From Nioella ostreopsis (GTDB lineage Bacteria; Pseudomonadota; Alphaproteobacteria; Rhodobacterales; Rhodobacteraceae): a stretch of 64,000 bases of DNA. The notes below the pieces were generated by a model. The model saw nothing but the letters and a program-made list of their open reading frames with translations, was not told the origin of the DNA and did not search any database. Made by a program: the position numbers and the translations under genes. The stretch is taken from contig NZ_RCIQ01000015.1 of assembly GCF_004000255.1 (NCBI RefSeq), forward strand, positions 1 through 64,000, given 5' to 3'. The first letter of the stretch is position 1. Each line of letters begins with the position of its first letter. Of this stretch, positions 14,124-23,530 are shown one piece after another.

Positions 14124-16151
14124 TCAGGCCGCGCTGTCCAGCCCCCGGCCCTTCAGCAGCGCCTCCACCCCCGGCATCCTGCCGCGGAACTGAGTGTAGA
14201 GCGCATCCGCCTCTTCGCTGCCACCCGCTGACAGGATGAACCGTTCCAGCTTCGCCGCCGTTTCCGCGTCGAACGGATCGCCCGTTTCCTCAAACGCCTC
14301 GAACGCGTCGGCATCCATCACCTCGGACCACATGTAGCTGTAATAGCCCGAGGAATAGCCGTCGCCCGAGAAGACATGCGCGAATTGCGGTGTGGCGTGG
14401 CGCATGACGATGGCGCGCGGCATATCGATGCGCGCCAGTGTCTCCGCCTGCGCCGCCATCGGGTCGGCGGGTGCGGGGCCGTCATGAAAGTCCAGATCGA
14501 CCAGAGCCGAGGCCACGTATTCCACCGTCTGGAACCCCATGTCATAGGTGCGTGCCGCCAGCAGACGATCGAGCAGGTCCTTGGGCATCGGCTGGCCGGT
14601 CTCTGCATGGATCGCGTGTTTTTCCAGCACCTCCGGCAGGTCGAGCCAATGCTCATACAGCTGGCTCGGCAGTTCCACGAAATCGCGCGCCACCGAGGTG
14701 CCGGAGATCGAGCCATAGGTCACGTCCGACAGCATCTGGTGCAGCGCGTGGCCGAATTCATGGAACAGCGTGCGGGCGTCGTCATAGCTCAGCAGCGCGG
14801 GCGCGCCTTCCGCCGGTTTCGCGAAGTTGCAGACATTGACAACAATGGGCCGCTCCTCGCCATCGAGCTTCGATTGCGACCGCATCGCCGAACACCACGC
14901 GCCCGACCGTTTGGACCCGCGCGCGAAGTAATCGCCAAGGAACACCGCCATGTGACGGCCCTCTCGGGTCACCTCCCAGGCGCGCACGTCGGGGTGGTAC
15001 ATCGGCGCGTCCAGTGGCGCGAAATCAAGGCCGAAGAGCCGGTGCGCACAGTCGAACGCCGCCTCGATCATCCGGTCGAGCTGAAAATAGGGTTTCAGCT
15101 CCGCCTCATCCAGATCATGCTCCGCCACCCGGCGTTTTTCCGAATAATAGCGCCAGTCCCACGGCTCCAGATCGCCGTTCACGCCCTCGGCCTGCATCAT
15201 CTCAGTCAGACGGTCCGCGTCCCGCTCGGCCTGCGCCTTGGCGGGCTCCCACACCTGCATCAGAAGATCGCGCACATTGCCGGGCTTTCCGGCCATCTCG
15301 GTATCGAGCTTGAAGGCCGCGAAGCTGTCATACCCCAAGAGCCGCGCCCGTTCCTCGCGCAGCGCCAGCGTTTCCGCTGCAATCGCCCGGTTGTCCGTCT
15401 CGCCCCCGTTCGCGCCACGCGCGGCCCAGGCCTGCATGGCCTTTTCGCGCAGGTCGCGGCGGGGGGAGAACTGCAGGAACGGCACGATGAGCGAGCGCGA
15501 GAGCGTCACCACCGGGCCATCGGCCCCCTTCTCCTTGCCCGCCGCACGGGCGGCATCGACGACGAAGCCCGGCAACCCCTCCAGATCGCCCTCTGACAGT
15601 TCCATGAACCAGCTGCGCTCATCGGCCAGCAGGTTCTGGGTGAACTGCGTGCCAAGGACGGCAAGGCGCGATTTCACCTCGGTCAGCCGGTCCCGGTCCG
15701 CCCCCTCCAGCGCCGCGCCCGCGCGGGTGAAACTGCGATGCGTGAGGTAAAGAACGCGCAGCTGTTCCGGGGTCAGGTCGAGGCTCTCGCGGCTCTGCCA
15801 GAGCGCGTCGACCCTCTCCCACAGGGCGCGGTTGTTCGTGATCTCGGACGAATAGGCAGACAGTTTCGGCGCCATCTCGCGCTGCAACGCCTCGCGCGCC
15901 GGGGTCGCATCGGCCCCGGCAAGGTTGTAGAAAACCCCCGCCACCCGGTCGAGCAACCGGTCGGCTCGCTCCAGCGCCTCGATCGTGTTGGCGAATGTGG
16001 GCGGCTCGGGCGTGTCGGCAATGGCCCGGATCGCGGCACGGCCCTCTTCCAGCGCCTGGTCCAGCGCCGGGCCGAAATGGGCATCTTCAATGTCGGCAAA
16101 GGGCGGCAGGGCGAAGGGGGTGTCCCAATCGGTGAGCAATGGGTTGGTCAT
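14124..16151 (-). CDS. M3 family oligopeptidase (PrlC / Dcp type)
   Basis: A cytosolic zinc metallopeptidase of 675 residues that degrades short peptides. HEFGHALHQML is the HExxH zinc site at about residue 465. The sequence around it (DVTYGSISGTSVARDFVELP) is typical for oligopeptidase A/dipeptidyl carboxypeptidase, and no signal peptide is present. The start at 16151 (MTNPLLTDWDTP) has AAGGAG six bases upstream; the frame extends to 16217 without conservation. Confidence 0.92.
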   Translation of the reverse strand: MTNPLLTDWDTPFALPPFADIEDAHFGPALDQALEEGRAAIRAIADTPEPPTFANTIEALERADRLLDRVAGVFYNLAGADATPAREALQREMAPKLSAYSSEITNNRALWERVDALWQSRESLDLTPEQLRVLYLTHRSFTRAGAALEGADRDRLTEVKSRLAVLGTQFTQNLLADERSWFMELSEGDLEGLPGFVVDAARAAGKEKGADGPVVTLSRSLIVPFLQFSPRRDLREKAMQAWAARGANGGETDNRAIAAETLALREERARLLGYDSFAAFKLDTEMAGKPGNVRDLLMQVWEPAKAQAERDADRLTEMMQAEGVNGDLEPWDWRYYSEKRRVAEHDLDEAELKPYFQLDRMIEAAFDCAHRLFGLDFAPLDAPMYHPDVRAWEVTREGRHMAVFLGDYFARGSKRSGAWCSAMRSQSKLDGEERPIVVNVCNFAKPAEGAPALLSYDDARTLFHEFGHALHQMLSDVTYGSISGTSVARDFVELPSQLYEHWLDLPEVLEKHAIHAETGQPMPKDLLDRLLAARTYDMGFQTVEYVASALVDLDFHDGPAPADPMAAQAETLARIDMPRAIVMRHATPQFAHVFSGDGYSSGYYSYMWSEVMDADAFEAFEETGDPFDAETAAKLERFILSAGGSEEADALYTQFRGRMPGVEALLKGRGLDSAA

Positions 16152-16229
16152 GCGTGTCTCCTTGGTCCTGCCATAGATAGGCGCCCGAACCGCCGGGTTC
16201 GAGCGCCTTTTTGACATATCCGCCTGGAA

Positions 16230-16667
16230 TTACTCGGTCACGGTGATCGTGATCACGTCGCTGGTGACGGGCGGGCTGTGCGGCACGTGGTTCATGTCGC
16301 CCAGAACCAGCTGCAGCGTGTGTTCGCCGGGGGCAAGCTCCAGCACCACCTCGGTCTGGCCACCGCCGAAATGGCGGTGATGCTCGTCCGAGGGCAGGCT
16401 GTACTGCATCTCTTCGGCCCCGTCCGGCCCCTCGCCGAGCGGCGGACGGTCGATCAGCAGATGGTGGTGGCCGGTATGCTCCCGATCCGTCCCGGCAGGC
16501 GCGACTCCCATGCCCGACAGGCCGAACTGCACGGTGACAGGCGAGGCGACACTGGCCCCGTCCTCCAGCCCGATGAAATAGACCGCTGCTCCCTCCGGCG
16601 CGGCGGCACCCTGCGCGAAGACAGGTCCGGTCATCACAAGTGTGGCGAAGACAAGCGTCCTGAACAT
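16230..16667 (-). CDS. DUF4399 domain periplasmic protein
   Basis: A 145-residue exported protein (signal peptide MFRTLVFATLVMTGPVFAQG). The DUF4399 features are VYFIGLEDGA near the start of the mature part, then HTGHHHLLID and HTLQLVLGDMNHVPH. The His-rich segments suggest metal contact, but the function is unknown. The start at 16667 has GGAGG five bases upstream. Confidence 0.82.
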   Translation of the reverse strand: MFRTLVFATLVMTGPVFAQGAAAPEGAAVYFIGLEDGASVASPVTVQFGLSGMGVAPAGTDREHTGHHHLLIDRPPLGEGPDGAEEMQYSLPSDEHHRHFGGGQTEVVLELAPGEHTLQLVLGDMNHVPHSPPVTSDVITITVTE

Positions 16668-16771
16668 GTTTTCCTCCAAATGCATGTATGTATCGAACAG
16701 GACCAGTCTCTGCCCCCGGCCCCGAGTCGGTCAACACCGGCCTGACGGTCGCGCCCTTTTTGGACATGTCA

Positions 16772-16828
16772 GCGCGGGTGGCGCGGGCGGGACGCCTCCG
16801 GCGGGAGTATTTTGGCCAAGAAGAAGGG
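16772..16828 (+). repeat. Dispersed intergenic repeat, copy 1
   Basis: A 57-bp segment with a GC-rich first half and the core GGAGTATTTTGGCCAAGAAG. Its inverse lies at 54499-54555, sharing both halves, and the last 35 bp recur inverted at 20081-20115 with one mismatch. A shorter relative is at 24117-24145. All lie between genes. The family is familiar to me from Rhodobacteraceae genomes, where it is abundant and unexplained. Confidence 0.8.
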
Positions 16829-16855
16829 GAGGCGCGCGTTAACCTTGATGGGCGG

Positions 16856-17656
16856 TTAACGGTCGACCTGGCCCTTGCGCAGGGATTTCTCCAGCTGGCG
16901 CAGGCCGAGCGAGAGGGTGATGGTCATCGTCAGATAGATCAGCGCGACCACGTTATAGGTCTCGAAGTAGCGGAAATTGCCCGCCGCCGTGACCTTGCCC
17001 AGTTGCGTGATGTCGAGCACGCCCAGGACAGACACCAGCGAGCTGTCCTTCACCATCGCCACGAAATCATTGCCCAGGGGCGGCAGGATCACCCGAAAGG
17101 CCTGCGGAAAGACGATGTGGCGGAAGCGCTGGCGGCGGTTGAGGCCCAGGGCCTCGGCGGCCTCGATCTGGCCCTTGTCGACCGATTGCAGACCGGCGCG
17201 GAAGACCTCGGCCAGGAAGGCGGAATAGGCGATGGACAGCGCCAGGATCGCACGCCAGAGCAGGCTGAAATCACGGGTGCGGATCGGGTCGAGCCCGATC
17301 TGTCCCGCCACCCAGTTCCAGCCCGCGACCAGTGCCGGAGCCAACACGAAGGCCACGTAGAGAAGCAGCACGAGAATGGGGATGCCGCGGATGACCTCCA
17401 CATAGAAGCGCGCGCATTGGCGCAGGATTAATGACCGCGACTGACTGGCCATGGCCAGCCCAAGCCCCACGGTGGCGGCGGTGAAGAAGGCCACGATGGT
17501 GACGAAGATCGTGATCCAGACGCCCCGCTGCAGCGTCGTCAGCACCTGCCGGTACTGGTCATCGGCCAGCACCTGCCAGAAGGCGAACAGCCCCAGCCCG
17601 GCCACGGCGAGCAGCCACCAGGGGAAATCCTTGTCGCTTTGGGGGGAAGGGATCAT
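16856..17656 (-). CDS. Polar amino acid ABC transporter permease
   Basis: A 266-residue inner-membrane protein of the HisMQ/GlnP family with about five membrane helices. The EAA loop, EAAEALGLNRRQRFRHIVFP, contacts the ATPase. GVLDITQLGKV near the C-terminus is usual for the family. It lies 45 bp after the binding-protein gene and is certainly part of the same operon. No ATPase gene follows, which is unusual for this family. Confidence 0.93.
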   Translation of the reverse strand: MIPSPQSDKDFPWWLLAVAGLGLFAFWQVLADDQYRQVLTTLQRGVWITIFVTIVAFFTAATVGLGLAMASQSRSLILRQCARFYVEVIRGIPILVLLLYVAFVLAPALVAGWNWVAGQIGLDPIRTRDFSLLWRAILALSIAYSAFLAEVFRAGLQSVDKGQIEAAEALGLNRRQRFRHIVFPQAFRVILPPLGNDFVAMVKDSSLVSVLGVLDITQLGKVTAAGNFRYFETYNVVALIYLTMTITLSLGLRQLEKSLRKGQVDR

Positions 17657-17701
17657 GCGCGAGGAAGACCCCGGCCCTCAGCGGACCGGGGCAAAGACGG
17701 C

Positions 17702-18496
17702 TCAGCCGCCAAAGCTGTAATCGACGAACCAACGCTGGTTCAGCTCATCCAGGGTGCCATCCTCTCGCATCGAGGCGATCGCCGCGTTCATCGGACCCAC
17801 CAGATCCGACCCGCGTGGGAAGATGAAGCCGAAATCCTCGGTTCCAAGCGGATCGCCGATGATGGCCAGCCGATCGGGGTTGGCACGAACATAGCCCTCG
17901 CCACCTGTGGAATCGGTCAGCACCATATCCACATCCTCGGTCAGCAGGCCCTGAACGGCGGCGCCAAAGGTCTCGAACAGCTGAATGCGCGGGTTGGATT
18001 CGTTGCCATCCAGCACCTCGTAGACGCCCACATAAAAGGGTGTCGTGCCCGCCTGGCTGCCCATCAGGAAATCCTCATCGGCGGCAAAGCTTTCGGCATC
18101 CGTGAACCGGGTTTCCCCGGCGCGCACCAGCATACGCATCTGGCTGGTCATGTAGCTGTCGGAGAAATCGACCATCTCGGCCCGGTCCTCGCGGATCGTG
18201 ATACCGGTCATGCCCATGTCGAACTGCCCTTCGGAGACAGCGGCGATCATCGCGTCCCAGCTGATGGTTTCATAGACCACGGTGATGTTCAGCCGCTCGG
18301 CGATGATCTCCATCGCGTCATATTCCCACCCGGCGGGCTGGCCGGTATTGGGGTCGACGAATTGCAGCGGCGGGTAGGCGTTTTCGGTGACGATCACCAC
18401 TTCGCGGCCTTCGAGATCGGGCATATGGCCATCGGCCAGCGCGGACATGGGGGACAGCGCGGCGAGGGCCAGCGCGGCGGCAGCAAGGCGTTTCAT
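17702..18496 (-). CDS. Polar amino acid ABC transporter substrate-binding protein
   Basis: A 264-residue periplasmic protein with signal peptide [19 protein letters not shown] and the SBP_bac_3 fold. [20 protein letters not shown] is the classic start of the ligand lobe, and [20 protein letters not shown] the middle signature. An amino acid ligand is expected, exact one unknown. Start 18496 chosen because it gives the signal peptide and has GGGAG upstream; the frame extends to 18553. Confidence 0.93.
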   Translation of the reverse strand: MKRLAAAALALAALSPMSALADGHMPDLEGREVVIVTENAYPPLQFVDPNTGQPAGWEYDAMEIIAERLNITVVYETISWDAMIAAVSEGQFDMGMTGITIREDRAEMVDFSDSYMTSQMRMLVRAGETRFTDAESFAADEDFLMGSQAGTTPFYVGVYEVLDGNESNPRIQLFETFGAAVQGLLTEDVDMVLTDSTGGEGYVRANPDRLAIIGDPLGTEDFGFIFPRGSDLVGPMNAAIASMREDGTLDELNQRWFVDYSFGG

Positions 18497-18556
18497 TGGC
18501 AGGACTCCCTGTTTGTTATCGGGGCAGTATGGCGCGGCTCTGGCGACACGCAAGGG

Positions 18557-19606
18557 TCAGCCGCCGCAGACCGGGCAGTTTTCATTGCGCGTCATGGTGA
18601 TCAGCCGGGTTTCGGCGTAGAGCGCGTCATAGATCAGCATCCGGCCCCTCAAGGGCGCGCCAGCGCCTGAGATCAGCTTGACGACTTCTCCCGCCATCAT
18701 CGCGCCAATGACGCCGGGCAATGCACCAATGACACCGGTTTCGGAACAGGTCGCCGCCATGCCGGGCGCAGGGGCTTCGGGGAAGACGCAGGCCATGCAG
18801 GGGGCACCATTCGCGGGGTCGTAGATCGTCACCTGCCCCTCCCAGGCCGAAATCGCGCCTGACACCACCGGTTTTCCCGTGGCGACGGCGGCCCGGTTGA
18901 TCAGGGCACGGATGGACCATGAATCCGTGCCGTCTACGATCAGGTCGTACTCGGCGAAAAGATCCTCCGCGATCTCGGCCGTCAGTTCACGATGATAGGG
19001 GCGCACATCCACATGCGGGTTCAGCGCCAGCATCCGTTCGCGGGCGGAAAAGACCTTGGGCATCCCCTGCGCCTGATCGGTGTGGATGATCTGCCGTTGC
19101 AGGTTGCTCAGGTCGACCTCATCGTGGTCGATGACCCCGATCCGGCCCACACCCGCCGCCGCAAGGTAGAGCAACAGGGGCGATCCCAGCCCCCCTGCCC
19201 CGACGACCAGCACCTTGGCCTGCTTGAGCTTCTTCTGCCCCGGCCCACCCACTTCGCGCAGCGTAATGTGGCGGGCGTAGCGTTCCAGCTCCTCGCCCGA
19301 AAACGTGCCCGCAGGTTTCGGCGCCTCCGCCTCCCGCGCACCCTCGACCGCCTCGGCCCGGGCGCGCAACCGCCGCAGCCCCTCGCGATAGGCCAGCACC
19401 AGCGCCACCGCCCCACCCAGCATCAGCCAGGGGGCCGGCGAGCCACCCGTACCCACCCGCAGGGGATGCGCCTCGGGCAAGGCCACCTGCACCAGCAGGA
19501 CCGCCATGTAGAGCAGAAGCAGCATCACCAGCCGCGCCCGCACCGGTGCCCCCATCAGCCAGCCCACGCCCCAAAGCGCCGCCGCCATGGCCAGAACCAC
19601 CCCCAT
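18557..19606 (-). CDS. MoeB/ThiF/HesA-type adenylyltransferase with N-terminal membrane segments
   Basis: A 349-residue E1-like enzyme that adenylates the C-terminal glycine of a ubiquitin-like sulfur carrier (MoaD or ThiS). The catalytic domain from about residue 100 has VVGAGGLGSPLLLYLA (ATP loop) and DLSNLQRQ, and the zinc ligands are CMAC and CPVC at the end. Unusually, residues 1-75 contain two to three hydrophobic helices, so the enzyme should be anchored in the membrane. Its ATG overlaps the dut stop by one base (TGATG at 19604-19608), so the two are co-translated. Confidence 0.88.
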   Translation of the reverse strand: MGVVLAMAAALWGVGWLMGAPVRARLVMLLLLYMAVLLVQVALPEAHPLRVGTGGSPAPWLMLGGAVALVLAYREGLRRLRARAEAVEGAREAEAPKPAGTFSGEELERYARHITLREVGGPGQKKLKQAKVLVVGAGGLGSPLLLYLAAAGVGRIGVIDHDEVDLSNLQRQIIHTDQAQGMPKVFSARERMLALNPHVDVRPYHRELTAEIAEDLFAEYDLIVDGTDSWSIRALINRAAVATGKPVVSGAISAWEGQVTIYDPANGAPCMACVFPEAPAPGMAATCSETGVIGALPGVIGAMMAGEVVKLISGAGAPLRGRMLIYDALYAETRLITMTRNENCPVCGG

Positions 19607-20073
19607 CAGCCGCGCCCCGTGGACCCGAAGCCGCCCGCGCCGCGATGGCTGTCGGACAGGTCCTCGACCACCTCGAAGGCCGCCTGCACCACCGGGGCCA
19701 CGATCGCCTGCGCGATCCGGTCGCCATGGGCGATCTCGAAAGGCTCGGTCCCCAAGTTGATCAGCAGCACCCCCAAGGGCCCGCGATAATCGCTGTCGAT
19801 GGTGCCCGGCGTGTTGGGCAGCGAAATCCCGTGTTTCAGCGCCAGCCCCGACCGGGGCCGGATCTGCATCTCATACCCTTCGGGGATTTCCACGCGCAGC
19901 CCCGTGGGCAGGATCCGCCGCTCCATCGGGGCCAGAACGATGCCCGCTGCCCGATCCTCAGGCCGCAAATTGGCCCGCAGATCGGCCCCCGCCGCCCCCG
20001 CCGTTTCATAGGACGGCAAGGCCACGGCAGCATCGGCCCAGTCCTCTCGCAGCACCCGGATCGTCAGCGCCAT
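19606..20073 (-). CDS. dut: dUTP diphosphatase
   Basis: A 155-residue trimeric dUTPase that hydrolyses dUTP to dUMP. Conserved motifs visible are [11 protein letters not shown] (motif 1), [10 protein letters not shown] (motif 2), [10 protein letters not shown] (motif 3) and GAGGFGSTG at the C-terminus (motif 5). The start MALTIRV at 20073 was preferred to an upstream ATG inside the repeat at 20081-20115. It is followed without gap by the MoeB-like gene. Confidence 0.95.
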   Translation of the reverse strand: MALTIRVLREDWADAAVALPSYETAGAAGADLRANLRPEDRAAGIVLAPMERRILPTGLRVEIPEGYEMQIRPRSGLALKHGISLPNTPGTIDSDYRGPLGVLLINLGTEPFEIAHGDRIAQAIVAPVVQAAFEVVEDLSDSHRGAGGFGSTGRG

Positions 20074-20080
20074 GCCCTGC

Positions 20081-20115
20081 CCCTTCTTCTTGGCCCAAAT
20101 ACTCCCGCCGGAGGC
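20081..20115 (-). repeat. Dispersed intergenic repeat, copy 2
   Basis: The inverse of the last 35 bp of 16772-16828, with one mismatch. It fills nearly all of the 46-bp gap between coaBC and dut, so it is transcribed within their operon, just ahead of the dut ribosome-binding region. Confidence 0.8.
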
Positions 20116-20119
20116 AGCC

Positions 20120-21319
20120 TCACCGCGCCAGCGCCTCGGCAATGCGCGCCGCCAGCCTCCGGGCGGTTTCCTCCTTCGACAGGCGCGGCCAGTTCTCGAC
20201 GCCTTCGGCGGTCACGATGGCCACCTTGTTTTCCGACCCGCCCATGATGCCCGTGGCGGGCGAGACGTCATTTGCGACGATCCAGTCGCAGCCCTTGCGG
20301 GCGCGCTTGGCGGTGGCGTTCGCTTCCACGTCATGGGTCTCGGCGGCAAAGCCCACGACGAGGCCGGGCCGCCCCTCACCCATGCGAGACACGGTCTTGA
20401 GAATGTCGGGGTTTTCCGCAAACTCCAGCGCGGGCGTGCCCGCCCCTTCGGTCTTCTTCATTTTCCGGTCGGTCGCGTTGGCCACCCGCCAATCGGCCAC
20501 GGCAGCCGCGAAAACGGCGGCATCGGCGGGTAAAGCGGCCTCGACCGCCTCTAGCATCTCCCGCGCGGTTTCGACCTTCACCACCTTCACGCCTGTGGGC
20601 GGAGCGACACGCGCAGGCCCGGTGACGAAGGTCACCTCCGCCCCCAGATCGCGTAGCGCGGCAGCCAATGCGGTGCCCTGCGCCCCAGAGGATCGGTTTG
20701 CGATGTAACGCACCGGGTCGATCGGTTCATGGGTCGGACCGGAGGTTACCAGCACATGCCGCCCTTTCAGAGGCCCATCCGACAGCGCCGCGCCGACGGC
20801 GGCCACGATCTCGGGCACCTCCGCCATGCGCCCCGGCCCGAATTCACCGCAGGCCATGGCGCCCTCGTCCGGGCCCACCACCAGCACCCCGTCGCCCTGC
20901 AGCGTTGCCAGATTGCGCTGCGTCGCCGGATGCTCCCACATGCGCACGTTCATCGCGGGCGCGATCAGCACGCGCTTGTCGGTCGCCATCAGCAGCGTCG
21001 AGGCCAGGTCATTGGCCAGCCCGTTGGCCATCTTCGCCATCAGATCAGCGGTGGCCGGGGCCACGACCACGAGGTCGGCCGCGCGGCTGAGTTCGATATG
21101 GCCCATCTCGGCCTCGTCCGTCAGGTCGAAGAGATCCCGATAAACCTTCTGCGCAGCAAGGGCCGAGGCGGAAAGCGGAGTCACGAACTCCTCGCCCGCC
21201 TTCGTCAGAACAGGCACCACCGTCGCGCCCTGCTCGCGCAAGCGGCGGATCAGGTCGAGCGACTTGAAGGCCGCGATGCCGCCGCCGATGATCAGAAGAA
21301 TACGCTTGTCCGCCAGCAT
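20120..21319 (-). CDS. coaBC: Bifunctional phosphopantothenoylcysteine decarboxylase / synthetase
   Basis: A 399-residue enzyme for two steps of coenzyme A synthesis. The N-terminal flavoprotein (CoaC) has [13 protein letters not shown] and the catalytic Cys in [13 protein letters not shown]. The C-terminal CoaB domain begins near [17 protein letters not shown], with NRSSG and KMKK. Start at 21319 has GGAGG four to five bases upstream. It heads a probable operon with dut and the MoeB-like gene. Confidence 0.95.
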   Translation of the reverse strand: MLADKRILLIIGGGIAAFKSLDLIRRLREQGATVVPVLTKAGEEFVTPLSASALAAQKVYRDLFDLTDEAEMGHIELSRAADLVVVAPATADLMAKMANGLANDLASTLLMATDKRVLIAPAMNVRMWEHPATQRNLATLQGDGVLVVGPDEGAMACGEFGPGRMAEVPEIVAAVGAALSDGPLKGRHVLVTSGPTHEPIDPVRYIANRSSGAQGTALAAALRDLGAEVTFVTGPARVAPPTGVKVVKVETAREMLEAVEAALPADAAVFAAAVADWRVANATDRKMKKTEGAGTPALEFAENPDILKTVSRMGEGRPGLVVGFAAETHDVEANATAKRARKGCDWIVANDVSPATGIMGGSENKVAIVTAEGVENWPRLSKEETARRLAARIAEALAR

Positions 21320-21723
21320 GGGGCCTCCGCCCATTGGTCATGTCCTGCCGCTCAACCTAGTGCCACGGTTCAAGCTCCACAAGCCGCCGAAAGGGGCGTC
21401 GGGTCGCGGCCCGGCACGGGCTGCGCGGGTCGATGCGCGATGCGCAGCGAAATCCCTGCCGGACATTTTGCGCCACCGTTAAGGGTATCTTCAGGATGAT
21501 CTGCCAGTCTGACCGCCGGTTAACCGACTAGCAACAGCGTGGCCCGGTCCCTCCCGATGCCCCAGACCACCCCTGACAAGGGTGCAGGTGGACGGGGGAA
21601 AACCCGGAAGCTTCCGCAAAGGACCAACAGCCCGCGCGCCCTTCGAGGCGGCGCCGCTTCACTTGTCCACGAGCCTATGGGGCAAATGCTCCTCGGCCCA
21701 GTCACCCCGAGATACCTGGCCCA
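21320..21723. other. 404-bp gap upstream of coaBC
   Basis: I see no supported protein gene here. The part near coaBC should hold its promoter. The part next to the ChaN-like gene (21541-21722) can be folded into a long imperfect rod and is listed separately as a candidate RNA. Confidence 0.4.
21541..21722 (-). ncRNA. Candidate structured RNA, about 182 nt
   Basis: On the minus strand the segment starts GGGCCAGGTATCTC and ends GGGAGGGACCGGGCC. The ends can pair (GGCC with GGCC, GGT with ACC, TCTC with the GGGA run), and inner blocks GCCCCA/TGGGGC and GTGGAC/GTCCAC pair in nested order. Length and rod shape recall 6S RNA, but I see no clear 6S sequence hallmarks and the internal loops are very unequal. 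In GC-rich DNA such pairing can be chance. Confidence 0.2.
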
Positions 21724-22524
21724 TCACTGAAACGCCGTACAGGGATCGTCCCGTTCGGCGGGCTCCGTCACGCGCCACAGGTCGAAGGGGATATCGGCCT
21801 CAGGCTCCGATTCGAACTGCCCCACGGAGATCACCGACACCTCAGGCGCCGCCAGAGCGATCATCGCGGGCACCGCCCAATCGGCGCGTGCGTGGCCGTT
21901 GCCGGTGATCAGCACCACCGGGCCGTCGGTCTCTTCCAGTGCCTCCAGCACCCGAGCGGCAAAGCCTGCGTCCCGCAACCTCTGGGCTTCGACCATGCCC
22001 GGAAGAAGCGCGGCGGGAAGCGCATTGCAATGCGCTTCGGCCTGCATCTCTTCACGCAGCGCCTGCTGGTCCTCCGGCAAGGGCCGGTCCAGCCCGTAGG
22101 AGACCGCATTACCCGAAAACCGGGCTGCCGCGCCCTCGCTCACCGCCGCGCGCACATCCTCATAGGGCAACGCCGCGCCGAAGATCGTGGCCTCGCCCAG
22201 GGCTGCAAACAGGGGCCGGTACAGCGCAAACTCGGGCCAGCCCGATTGATCCCACTCGATTTCAGCCGCCAATGCTTCGGGCAAGGCCAACAGATCGGGT
22301 GTGATCCGCGTCGCCTGGTCGGGCGTCAGCATCTCGAACACAACCGCCGCGGGGGCGAGGGCATCGACGGCCTCGGCCTGCCACAGGTGATGGGCGGGAT
22401 TGTCATGTACTTCGCCAAGGATCACCACATCCGCGCCGCGCAACTGGTCCAGCCCCGCCAAAGGGGCGGACCAGGCCGCGCAGGCCGACATACACAGCAC
22501 AAGGATCGCAACACGCTGTTTCAT
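21724..22524 (-). CDS. ChaN-like haem-binding family protein
   Basis: A 266-residue exported protein with signal peptide MKQRVAILVLCMSACAAWSA. GADVVILGEVHDNPAHH is the start of the ChaN/DUF399 (Tiki-related) domain, with the conserved Glu and His, and ITGNGHARADWAVP lies near the end. ChaN of Campylobacter is a haem-binding lipoprotein; here the lipobox is imperfect. Start at 22524 gives the signal peptide, whereas the longer frame to 22869 runs back through rpoH. It follows rpoH by about 50 bp on the same strand. Confidence 0.8.
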   Translation of the reverse strand: MKQRVAILVLCMSACAAWSAPLAGLDQLRGADVVILGEVHDNPAHHLWQAEAVDALAPAAVVFEMLTPDQATRITPDLLALPEALAAEIEWDQSGWPEFALYRPLFAALGEATIFGAALPYEDVRAAVSEGAAARFSGNAVSYGLDRPLPEDQQALREEMQAEAHCNALPAALLPGMVEAQRLRDAGFAARVLEALEETDGPVVLITGNGHARADWAVPAMIALAAPEVSVISVGQFESEPEADIPFDLWRVTEPAERDDPCTAFQ

Positions 22525-22574
22525 GACAGACAGCAAACGCGCAAGGCCGGGCACTGACAAGCGGACAGGCTGTC

Positions 22575-23453
22575 TCAGCCCATCATCCCGCGCAGTTCTT
22601 CTTCGCGGGGGGCCAGCTTGCGGCGCATCTTCTGCAAAGCGCCCGCCTCGATCTGGCGCACACGCTCTTTCGACAGGCCCAGTTCCTCGCCAAGGCTTTC
22701 CAGCGTCCGGGCCGGGTTGGTCAGCTTGCGTGCGGCAATGATCTTCTGTTCCCGCTCCGTCAGCGTGCCCAGCGCATCGCCCAGCCATTCGCGCAGGCGC
22801 GTGCCGTCCTTCTCGCGCTCGAACCGCTCGCTCGCCTGTTCGCCATCGTCTTCCAGCGTCTCGATCCACTCGCGGCCCTCATCGCCATCGGACTGCAGGG
22901 CGTTCAGCGAGAAATCCGACCCGGCAAGGCGGCCCTCCATCAGTTCGACATCCTTCAGGGCCACGCCAATCTCGCTGGCGATCCGTTCGCGCAACTGGTT
23001 GGAATCCAGTTCCACACCTTCCGCCGCAGCATCAGCCTCCAGCCGGGCGCGCACCCGGCGCATGTTGAAGAAGAGGCTCTTTTGTGACGAGGTTGACCCG
23101 GTGCGCACCATCGACCAGTTGCGCATCACGAAATCCTGCATCCCGGCGCGAATCCACCAGACCGCATAGGTCGAGAAGCGCACGCCCCGGTCGGGATCGA
23201 ACCGATCGGCAGCCTTCATCAGACCAAGCCCAGCCTCCTGGATCAAATCGTTCACGGACGCCCCATAGCCCTTGAATTTCCAGGCAATGGAAATGGCCAG
23301 CCGCATATAGGCGGTGATCAGGCGGTGCAGCGCGGCCTCGTCCCGATGGTCGCGCCAGGCAATGGCCAGATCGCGTTCCGTTTCGGCATCCAGCAATTCC
23401 GCCGAGCGGGCATGCCGGGAAAGAGACTGGCCAGGATCAAAGTCGAGTGCCAT
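22575..23453 (-). CDS. rpoH: RpoH-family sigma factor (sigma-32 type)
   Basis: A 292-residue sigma-70-family protein. Region 2 reads DLIQEAGLGLMKAADRFDPD and FSTYAVWWIRAGMQDFVMRN; QKSLFFNMRR is the RpoH box; region 4 is TLESLGEELGLSKERVRQIE. Rhodobacterales often carry two such factors, RpoHI (heat) and RpoHII (singlet oxygen/oxidative stress). This one may be RpoHII because a TGATCC/CGTA promoter-like site lies upstream, but the type is inferred. AGGAG lies seven bases before ATG 23453. Confidence 0.92.
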   Translation of the reverse strand: MALDFDPGQSLSRHARSAELLDAETERDLAIAWRDHRDEAALHRLITAYMRLAISIAWKFKGYGASVNDLIQEAGLGLMKAADRFDPDRGVRFSTYAVWWIRAGMQDFVMRNWSMVRTGSTSSQKSLFFNMRRVRARLEADAAAEGVELDSNQLRERIASEIGVALKDVELMEGRLAGSDFSLNALQSDGDEGREWIETLEDDGEQASERFEREKDGTRLREWLGDALGTLTEREQKIIAARKLTNPARTLESLGEELGLSKERVRQIEAGALQKMRRKLAPREEELRGMMG

Positions 23454-23486
23454 AACGCGCTCCTGTTCGCTTGCATTCACGAGGGG

Positions 23487-23512
23487 TACGGCCCGGACTC
23501 CGGGGTGGATCA
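23487..23512 (-). promoter_or_regulatory. ECF-type (RpoE/ChrR group) promoter-like site for rpoH
   Basis: On the minus strand TGATCC (23512-23507) is followed after 16 bases by CGTA (23490-23487), about 35 bp before the rpoH start. TGATCC is the recognised -35 element of the ChrR-controlled sigma factor of Rhodobacter; the CGTA -10 word fits my memory of the ECF11 motif. rpoHII of R. sphaeroides is known to be under this sigma factor. Confidence 0.5.
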
Positions 23513-23530
23513 ATTTTCGAGAGGAAAAAA

